Source: Caldifarciminota bacterium
GTDB lineage: Bacteria > Hydrothermota > Hydrothermia > Hydrothermales > JAJRUZ01
Length of the DNA: 43,070 nucleotides
Assembly: GCA_024277525.1 (NCBI GenBank)
Contig: JAJRUZ010000084.1
Location: 1-43,070, forward strand
Direction of reading: 5' to 3'
The translations under genes and the position numbers were made by a program. The notes below the pieces were generated by a model that saw only the letters and a program-made list of their open reading frames with translations, had not been told where the DNA came from and ran no database searches. The stretch's first letter is position 1, and every line of letters starts with the position of its first letter. This document shows positions 24,233 through 30,298 of this stretch, piece after piece.

Positions 24233-25822
24233 TTAAATTGCTTTTATTTTATATACTTCATTTGTTTCAGGGTCAATTACATGAACCGCACATGCAATAC
24301 ACGGGTCAAAGGAATGCACAACCCTTAAAATTTCAAGGGGTTTCTTCGGGTCTGCAACAGGTGTTCCGAGCAATGCTGTTTCGAGCGGTCCTTTTTGTCC
24401 TTTATCATCTCTTGGACACGCATTCCAGGTTGTAGGCACCACGCATTGATAATTTTCTATTTTATAATTCTTTATTCTCACCCAGTGTCCGAGTGCACCC
24501 CTGGGTGCTTCCCATAATCCCACACCCTCTCCGTTTTTCGGAATCTTATAATCATTAAATACCTTTACATTTCCTTTTTTCACTTCTTCTACAAGTTCAT
24601 TAATCCATTCTTCCATTTTTTCTGCAATGATTTTTGATTCAATGACCCTTGCTGCAAGTCTTCCGACTACGGATTTAAGAATTCCGATATTTCCTTTTTG
24701 TCCGAGTTTTTCAAGAAGGGTATCAACCTCTCTTTTAACCGGTTCAACACCTTTTAAATATGCAATAAGCACCCGTGCCAAAGGACCCACTTCCATGGGC
24801 TTTCCTTTATATCTCGGTGCCTTTAACCAGGAATATGTGGTATCCGTGTCATATTTCTTATATTCCGGTTCGGTGCGTCCTTTCTTTGGATTTAAGGGTT
24901 TTGTGTATTTATAAAAGGAATGTTTTACATGTTCGGTAACCTCATCAGGAGAGACATTTTCAACCTTCATTTTTTCTTTGAATACCGCACCGCTGGGCAA
25001 TAATCTTTTTTCCATTTTTCTTGATTTGTCATCAAAAACACCCCATGAAAGATAATTCTCAACACCCTTTCCGATTTTTGCCCATTCAAGATAATAGGGA
25101 GCAAGAGCAAGCAAGTCTTGATACATAACCTTATTCACAAAGTCCTTAATTTTTTGAAGTTTATACATAAAGGTTCTGATTTCCCTTATTTCCGGAATCT
25201 TCGTTAATCCGCCCGGCGGGGTATTCATGTGCATGGGCATTTTACCTCCGAAAATGGCGGTAAGTTTTGATGCCTCTGCCTGTATTTCAAGTGCCTTTAA
25301 ATAATGGGAAACAACCAGGAGATTCAGATCAGGAGGAAGTTTATATTCAGGATGACCCCAGTAACCGTTTGTAAATGGACCGAGTTGACCTGCTTCAACA
25401 AAACTATTTAATTTTTGTTTTAATTCCTTGAGGGATTTTTCTTTCGGTTCTGCTTTGAGTGCGGATACAATGTCAACATAATCAAGACCGTTGAGATGAT
25501 AGAACCATAAAATATGAGAATGAAGATACTGCGTTCCTTCAATTAAGTTTCTTACAATCCTTGCAATTTCAGGTGGTTCAACATTAAATGCTTTTTCAAG
25601 TGCAAAAACGGATGTCAAACCATGCGGGATAGGACATACCCCGCAAATTCTCTGTGTAATAATCCATGCATCCCTGGGGTCCCTTCCCTTTAATATTATT
25701 TCAATTCCCCTGAAGAGTGTACCGGAACTCCATGCATTTTTTACCTTACCTTTTTCAATTTCAACCTCAATTCTTAAATGTCCTTCAATTCTTGTTATCG
25801 GGTCAATTATTAATTTTGTCAT
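24233..25822 (-). CDS. [NiFe] hydrogenase large subunit, group 1-like
   Basis: A 529-residue catalytic subunit for hydrogen oxidation. The N-terminal RICGVC provides two nickel Cys ligands (C60, C63); the C-terminal DPCIACAVH supplies the other two (C508, C511). The last 15 residues after H514 form the extension removed by the neighbouring protease. All four ligands are Cys; none is a selenocysteine codon. The protein is carried across the membrane with the Tat-signal small subunit. A GGGAGG site inside the end of the small-subunit gene drives its start. No cytochrome b gene is adjacent. Confidence 0.95.
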   Translation of the reverse strand: MTKLIIDPITRIEGHLRIEVEIEKGKVKNAWSSGTLFRGIEIILKGRDPRDAWIITQRICGVCPIPHGLTSVFALEKAFNVEPPEIARIVRNLIEGTQYLHSHILWFYHLNGLDYVDIVSALKAEPKEKSLKELKQKLNSFVEAGQLGPFTNGYWGHPEYKLPPDLNLLVVSHYLKALEIQAEASKLTAIFGGKMPMHMNTPPGGLTKIPEIREIRTFMYKLQKIKDFVNKVMYQDLLALAPYYLEWAKIGKGVENYLSWGVFDDKSRKMEKRLLPSGAVFKEKMKVENVSPDEVTEHVKHSFYKYTKPLNPKKGRTEPEYKKYDTDTTYSWLKAPRYKGKPMEVGPLARVLIAYLKGVEPVKREVDTLLEKLGQKGNIGILKSVVGRLAARVIESKIIAEKMEEWINELVEEVKKGNVKVFNDYKIPKNGEGVGLWEAPRGALGHWVRIKNYKIENYQCVVPTTWNACPRDDKGQKGPLETALLGTPVADPKKPLEILRVVHSFDPCIACAVHVIDPETNEVYKIKAI

Positions 25823-25827
25823 TTTAT

Positions 25828-26814
25828 TTACCTCCCTTTAATTTTATGAGGGATTAGTTCATGACAATCCGTACATGTTGCTCCTTCCGGAATTTCAATT
25901 AAAGGCAGTGCGACATAGAAGGGCATGAATTTATCCGGGAAACCGGGTTCCACACATCCTATGCACGGTGAACCTGCTCCCACACACCAGTTTACCCTTC
26001 CGTTCCATTTAACAATCGGGCAATTTGAATAGGTTTCAGGTCCTTTACATCCCAATTTATGAAGGCAGTAATTCTGATTTATGACCACATCTCCGAATTT
26101 TTCCGCATATTCTCCGTTATCATAATGAGCCCTTCTTTCACAGGCATCATGTACCCTTTCACCGTAAATTTTCTTGGGTCTCCCGTATCTGTCAAGTTCG
26201 GGAACCCTTCCGAACATGAGAACATGAACAATAACAGAAAGAACCCATTCCGGATTAACAGGACAACCCGGAAGATTCACACATTTTATTTTTAAAGCCT
26301 CTGCAACTCCTTTTGCACCCGAGGGATTGGGTTTTGCTGACGGAATCCCGCCGAAGGAAGCACATGCACCGATTGCAAGAACTTTTTTTGCTTTTGAAGC
26401 AACCTCCTTTGCAATTTCCAGCATATCTTTTCCTGCTATTGTTCCGTATCCTTTTTTTGTCGGAATTGCACCTTCAATTATGCAGATATAACCTCCCTGT
26501 TTTACAAATTCTTCAATAATGCTTTCTGCGGATTCACCTGCAGGAGCCATGATTGTTTCATTAGAATCAAGGGAAATAATATCCAAAACAATTTTTGCAA
26601 TTGAAGGAGATTCTGCTTTAATAAAACTTTCGGTGCAACCTGTGCATGCAGCGAAATTGAGCCATAAAACAGAGGGTTTTTTCATTGCCTTTTCAAGAGC
26701 ATGGGCAATTTCCGGAATCCATAGTTTTGAAAGCCCGAGAAGGGCCGTGATTTTCCCGCAAAGGGCTAAGAACTCCCTGCGGGAATAATTTTCTATTTTA
26801 GAAATTTTAGCCAT
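25828..26814 (-). CDS. [NiFe] hydrogenase small subunit with Tat signal and C-terminal CxxCH
   Basis: A 328-residue iron-sulfur subunit. The N-terminus has a Tat motif (S11-R-R-E-F-L) and hydrophobic stretch. The proximal cluster begins at C57-T-G-C60, with later ligands in G-A-C-A-S and P-G-C-P; the distal ligands are near H-D-A-C-E-R-R and Y-C-L-H-K-L-G-C. The medial cluster Cys are C265, C284 and C287, plus a Cys at 277 where [3Fe-4S] enzymes have Pro. Instead of the usual C-terminal membrane helix, the protein ends in C314-T-D-C-H318 with a further His at 323, a covalent haem c motif in a protein that is exported. First gene of the hydrogenase operon, with a GGAGGG site. Confidence 0.93.
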   Translation of the reverse strand: MAKISKIENYSRREFLALCGKITALLGLSKLWIPEIAHALEKAMKKPSVLWLNFAACTGCTESFIKAESPSIAKIVLDIISLDSNETIMAPAGESAESIIEEFVKQGGYICIIEGAIPTKKGYGTIAGKDMLEIAKEVASKAKKVLAIGACASFGGIPSAKPNPSGAKGVAEALKIKCVNLPGCPVNPEWVLSVIVHVLMFGRVPELDRYGRPKKIYGERVHDACERRAHYDNGEYAEKFGDVVINQNYCLHKLGCKGPETYSNCPIVKWNGRVNWCVGAGSPCIGCVEPGFPDKFMPFYVALPLIEIPEGATCTDCHELIPHKIKGR

Positions 26815-26844
26815 ATTTCCCTCCTTTTTCTTTGGCTGATTAAA

Positions 26845-26874
26845 ATTTTAATAAAAGATTTCTCAAAAATTCAA
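26845..26874 (-). promoter_or_regulatory. Promoter of the hydrogenase operon
   Basis: On the minus strand TTGAAT (26874-26869), 18 bases, TAAAAT (26850-26845), giving a short leader that contains the small-subunit GGAGGG site. Confidence 0.45.
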
Positions 26875-26924
26875 TTAAATTGTTAAATTAAATTGTTTTT
26901 TAGATTATTTTTTTAATTTTTTTT

Positions 26925-26930
26925 TATAAT
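26925..26930 (+). promoter_or_regulatory. -10 box of the aminotransferase gene, probable leaderless mRNA
   Basis: TATAAT is followed by five T and then the ATG at 26936. There is no Shine-Dalgarno site. The -35 region is a run of T and A with no clear match. Confidence 0.3.
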
Positions 26931-26935
26931 TTTTT

Positions 26936-28009
26936 ATGGAAAAAAGAAAACTTTTTATCCCGGGTCCGACCGAAGTAAGGGAGGAGGTGTTAGAGGTTCA
27001 AAGAAAATGGATGATAGGTCACAGGGAGAAAGACTTTTCAGAGCTTTATGAGAGAATTATAAATAAATTAAGAAAAGTTTTTAACACAAAAAACGAAATT
27101 ATGGTATTCACCTCCTCCGCAACCGGTGTAATGGAAGGTTCTGTACGAAATCTTATAAACGATAAGCTCCTTTCTACAATTTGTGGTGCATTTTCAAAGC
27201 GATGGGCCGAAATTGCTGAAAGATGCGGAAAAAAGGTGGAAAAAATTGAAGTTGAATGGGGCAAAGCGATTAAACCGGAAATGGTTGAAAAAGAATTAAA
27301 AAAAGAAAACTATGAGGCGATTTTAATAACCCATAATGAAACATCAACGGGTATTACAAATCCTTTAAAAGAGATCTCGGAAGTCGTAAAGAATGTATCT
27401 CCTGATACTCTGATTCTTGTTGATGCCGTTTCTTCACTTGCAGGAATAAAGATTGATATAGATGAATGGGGTATTGATTGCATATTTGCAAGTGTTCAGA
27501 AATGTTTTGCTTTGCCTCCGGGTCTTACCGTATGTATAATAAGTGAGAAAGCTCTCAAAAAAGCAGAAAAAGTTAAAGGAAGGGGTTATTATTTTGACTT
27601 TCTTTTAATGAAAAAATATTTTGATGAAAGGAAACAGACACCTGCAACTCCTGCGATTTCCCTTTTATATGCTCTTGATTATCAATTAAATAGAATGCTT
27701 GAAGAGGGAATGGAACAAAGATTCAGAAGACATAAAGAGATGGCTGAAAAGGTCAGGAATTGGGCTTTAAATAAAGGATTTGAGTTATTTCCTGAAAAAG
27801 GATATGAAAGTAATACCGTTACTGTTATAAAGAATAACAAGAATATTGATGTCCCAGGACTTATAAATAATTTAAAGCATAGAGGATTCACAATTGCAAA
27901 CGGATACGGAAAATTAAAAAATATCACTTTCAGAATAGGACACATGGGAGATCTAACTGTAGCTGAAATAGAGGAACTTTTAAAAAATATTGAAAATTTA
28001 TATAATTAA
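26936..28009 (+). CDS. Class V aminotransferase (serine-pyruvate/alanine-glyoxylate type)
   Basis: A 357-residue fold-type I PLP enzyme. The start L-F-I-P-G-P-T-E-V is typical of the alanine-glyoxylate/serine-pyruvate branch; S-S-A-T-G-V-M-E-G (near residue 60) binds the phosphate, L-V-D-A-V-S-S-L-A-G positions the ring, and S-V-Q-K-C-F contains the Schiff-base Lys (near 193). Related enzymes include soluble hydrogenase small subunit-like (so-called) aminotransferases, which are misnamed homologues; the hydrogenase next door is divergent and unrelated. Substrate is uncertain among serine, alanine and phosphoserine. Confidence 0.85.
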   Translation: MEKRKLFIPGPTEVREEVLEVQRKWMIGHREKDFSELYERIINKLRKVFNTKNEIMVFTSSATGVMEGSVRNLINDKLLSTICGAFSKRWAEIAERCGKKVEKIEVEWGKAIKPEMVEKELKKENYEAILITHNETSTGITNPLKEISEVVKNVSPDTLILVDAVSSLAGIKIDIDEWGIDCIFASVQKCFALPPGLTVCIISEKALKKAEKVKGRGYYFDFLLMKKYFDERKQTPATPAISLLYALDYQLNRMLEEGMEQRFRRHKEMAEKVRNWALNKGFELFPEKGYESNTVTVIKNNKNIDVPGLINNLKHRGFTIANGYGKLKNITFRIGHMGDLTVAEIEELLKNIENLYN

Positions 28010-28133
28010 TTTTTATTAAAAACATAATATCTTTTAACCGTAAATCACCGTATTCCAACTAACTACACCTTAAAATACCGAAAAAACGAACTTTATATTA
28101 CCAGAAAACTGAAATTACCCCGTAATTATCCCT

Positions 28134-29429
28134 TTATTTCACATTTTCCTTAAGCCATTCAAGGGTCACACTTTTCGGTCTTTCAATGGGTAAACCGAGC
28201 GCCCTATCCCATATTATCTGAACAGCAATACCTATTGATCTTGATACACCGAAAAATACGGTATAATAAGGAAATTCCCTAATACCGTAATGATAAAGCA
28301 AACAACCTGAATGGGCATCGACATTTGGCCAGGGATTCTTTGCTTTACCCTGCTTCTGCAAAACGGGAGGCACAACCTCATAAAGCAAAGAAACAACTTT
28401 GAAGATTTCATCATCAGGCATATGCTTTAATGCAAATTCTCTGAATGCGGTATACCTGGGGTCAGTCTGTCTCAAAACAGCATGTCCGAATCCAGGAATT
28501 ACCTGCCCCGCATTTAATGTGTCCCAGCAATATTGCTCAAGTTCTTCTTTTGTAGGCGTTCTGTCAGGGTATTTTTCCTTTATTTTTAAAATCCATCTCA
28601 AAACTTCCTGGTTGGCAAGTCCGTGTAAGGGACCAGCAAGACCGTTCATGGCAGAAGAAATTGCATAATAAACATCCGAAAGAGCCGAAGCAACAAGATG
28701 TCCGGTATGAGCCGAAACATTACCGCCTTCGTGATCACAATGCAAAACCATATAAAGCCTCATAAGATCATAAACTTCCGGCTCATCAAAACCCAGCATG
28801 TGCGCAAAATTTGCAGCCCAATCAAGCGAAGGATCAGGATCAATTTGCTTATCGTCTTTATAAAGATACCTATAAACAAACGCAGCAACCCTGGGCAATC
28901 TTGCAAGAAGGTCAAGAACATCTTCATATACATATTCCCAGTATTGTGCCTTTGAAATCCCTTCCCAGTATGCCTTTGTGAATTTTGACTCCTTCTGCAT
29001 TGCCAGAATTCCCATTGAAAAGAGACACATGGGATGTGAATCTTTTGGCATTTTCCTTATTGCATCAAATACATAAGAAGGGACATCCATCCTCTTTTTA
29101 AATTCCTCCTGCACCTCTCTTACATTTTCCTCCGTAGGAATGTCACCGGTCAAAAGTAGATAAAATATTCCCTCTGGAAGTGGTTCAGAACCCCCTTCTG
29201 CCTTTGGCAATTTTTCCCTGATTTCAGGAATTGTGTATCCTCTGAATCTTATTCCTTCCATAGGATCAAGAAGTGAACCTTCCCACACCATGCATTTTAC
29301 ACCTCTCATTCCACCATACGCCTGATTTACTGTGACTTCGGATATTACCTTATCACCATGTTTTTCCCTGAATTCCTTGGTTTCCGCAAATCTTTTATTT
29401 ATTTTTTCTCTTAAAACTTCTTTTAACAT
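28134..29429 (-). CDS. gltA: Citrate synthase, eukaryote-like type
   Basis: A 431-residue citrate synthase condensing oxaloacetate and acetyl-CoA. The sequence is strikingly close to mitochondrial enzymes: D-H-E-G-G-N-V-S-A-H-T-G-H-L, A-M-N-G-L-A-G-P-L-H-G-L-A-N-Q-E (catalytic His), G-H-A-V-L-R-Q-T-D-P-R-Y (second His), and K-N-P-W-P-N-V-D-A-H-S-G (catalytic Asp), ending G-L-P-I-E-R-P-K-S. Eukaryote-like citrate synthases are known in some bacteria such as Geobacter. It stands alone, divergent from dapF, with a GGAGGG site. A 5-bp/7-base hairpin lies at the predicted transcript start. Confidence 0.95.
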   Translation of the reverse strand: MLKEVLREKINKRFAETKEFREKHGDKVISEVTVNQAYGGMRGVKCMVWEGSLLDPMEGIRFRGYTIPEIREKLPKAEGGSEPLPEGIFYLLLTGDIPTEENVREVQEEFKKRMDVPSYVFDAIRKMPKDSHPMCLFSMGILAMQKESKFTKAYWEGISKAQYWEYVYEDVLDLLARLPRVAAFVYRYLYKDDKQIDPDPSLDWAANFAHMLGFDEPEVYDLMRLYMVLHCDHEGGNVSAHTGHLVASALSDVYYAISSAMNGLAGPLHGLANQEVLRWILKIKEKYPDRTPTKEELEQYCWDTLNAGQVIPGFGHAVLRQTDPRYTAFREFALKHMPDDEIFKVVSLLYEVVPPVLQKQGKAKNPWPNVDAHSGCLLYHYGIREFPYYTVFFGVSRSIGIAVQIIWDRALGLPIERPKSVTLEWLKENVK

Positions 29430-29453
29430 TTTTTTCCCTCCTTGATTTAAATA

Positions 29454-29470
29454 AAGGGAATATAACCCTT
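29454..29470 (-). promoter_or_regulatory. Transcript-start hairpin of the citrate synthase gene
   Basis: On the minus strand AAGGG-TTATATT-CCCTT, a 5-bp stem with a seven-base loop. The stem is identical to that of T-arm-like copy b (AAGGG/CCCTT), but the loop is TTATATT instead of TTCAAAT. It starts 7 bases after the -10 box and ends 24 bases before the ATG. Unlike the T-arm copies, a GGAGGG site follows it. Confidence 0.4.
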
Positions 29471-29475
29471 AAAAT
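29470..29475 (+). promoter_or_regulatory. -10 box of dapF, probable leaderless mRNA
   Basis: TAAAAT followed by 7 bases and the dapF ATG; no Shine-Dalgarno site. It overlaps the expected transcript start of the divergent citrate synthase gene. Confidence 0.35.
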
Positions 29476-29477
29476 CA

Positions 29478-29507
29478 ATTATATGAATAAATCATATCAA
29501 AATTCAA
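29478..29507 (-). promoter_or_regulatory. Promoter of the citrate synthase gene
   Basis: On the minus strand TTGAAT (29507-29502), 18 bases, TATAAT (29483-29478). The -10 includes the first base of the dapF start codon, so the two divergent genes share a promoter region of about 50 bases. Confidence 0.5.
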
Positions 29508-30298
29508 TCAAATTTGTAAAAATGGAAGGAACGGGAAATGACTTTATAATTATTGAAGAAAAATTGAATGTCAAAAAAATTCAAAAATTGACCCCTTTTT
29601 TATGTAATAGAAAAAAAGGAATAGGTGCGGACGGTATCCTAATTCCTTTGAATAATAGAAAATATGACTTTAAGATGATTTATTTCAATTCTGACGGCTC
29701 AAGAGCAGAATTTTGCGCAAACGGAGCAAGATGTCTTGTCTATTACATGTTCCTTAAAAATAGAAAAAAAAGATTTAAATTTATTGCAGATGATGGAATC
29801 CATGAGGGAGAAGTTATTGATGAGAAAAATAAATTAATAAAGATAAAATTAAAAAATCCGGAATTTAAAGGTGAATTTTTAATAAAAGAATTTAAAAATG
29901 AAAAGTTTTTTCTCATAAATTCAGGTGTCCCTCATCTTATACAAGAAACAAGCAATTTATTAAAAATAAATGTTAAGGAAAAAGGGAAATTTTTGAGATT
30001 TCATCCGTTTTTTAAACCTCATGGAACAAATGTTGATTTTATTAAGATAAAAGGAAATAAGATTTTTATAAGAACATACGAAAGGGGGGTTGAAGATGAA
30101 GTATCATCATGCGGAACAGGTGCGGTTGCCTCTGCTTTTTTTGCAAAGATGAAAAGTAATTTAAATGAGTTTGAAATTTATACAAAAGAAGGAGAAGTTC
30201 TTAAAGTGGAATTTAATAAAAAGGGTACATTTCTGACAGGACAAGTAAGAATTGTTTTTAAAGGAAAAATTGAACTTTCTTATTTTCCTATAAGATAA
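29483..30298 (+). CDS. dapF: Diaminopimelate epimerase
   Basis: A 271-residue PLP-independent racemase that converts LL- to meso-diaminopimelate for lysine and peptidoglycan. The two catalytic Cys are in F-C78-A-N-G-A-R and S-S-C210-G-T-G-A. The N-terminal K-M-E-G-T-G-N-D-F-I is the family signature. ATG 29483 gives 10 extra residues before the usual start point, acceptable for the family. Its 3' end overlaps the convergent M16 gene by 19 bases. Together with ddl it indicates a meso-DAP peptidoglycan wall. Confidence 0.93.
   Translation: MNKSYQNSIKFVKMEGTGNDFIIIEEKLNVKKIQKLTPFLCNRKKGIGADGILIPLNNRKYDFKMIYFNSDGSRAEFCANGARCLVYYMFLKNRKKRFKFIADDGIHEGEVIDEKNKLIKIKLKNPEFKGEFLIKEFKNEKFFLINSGVPHLIQETSNLLKINVKEKGKFLRFHPFFKPHGTNVDFIKIKGNKIFIRTYERGVEDEVSSCGTGAVASAFFAKMKSNLNEFEIYTKEGEVLKVEFNKKGTFLTGQVRIVFKGKIELSYFPIR

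Noticed and set aside
24233-25822. Selenocysteine in the hydrogenase large subunit
   Set aside because: All four nickel ligands are encoded by Cys codons and no in-frame TGA is present.
26936-28009. Aminotransferase as a hydrogenase subunit
   Set aside because: Some homologues were historically labelled soluble hydrogenase small subunit, but the PLP lysine and fold motifs show an aminotransferase, and it is divergent from the hydrogenase operon.
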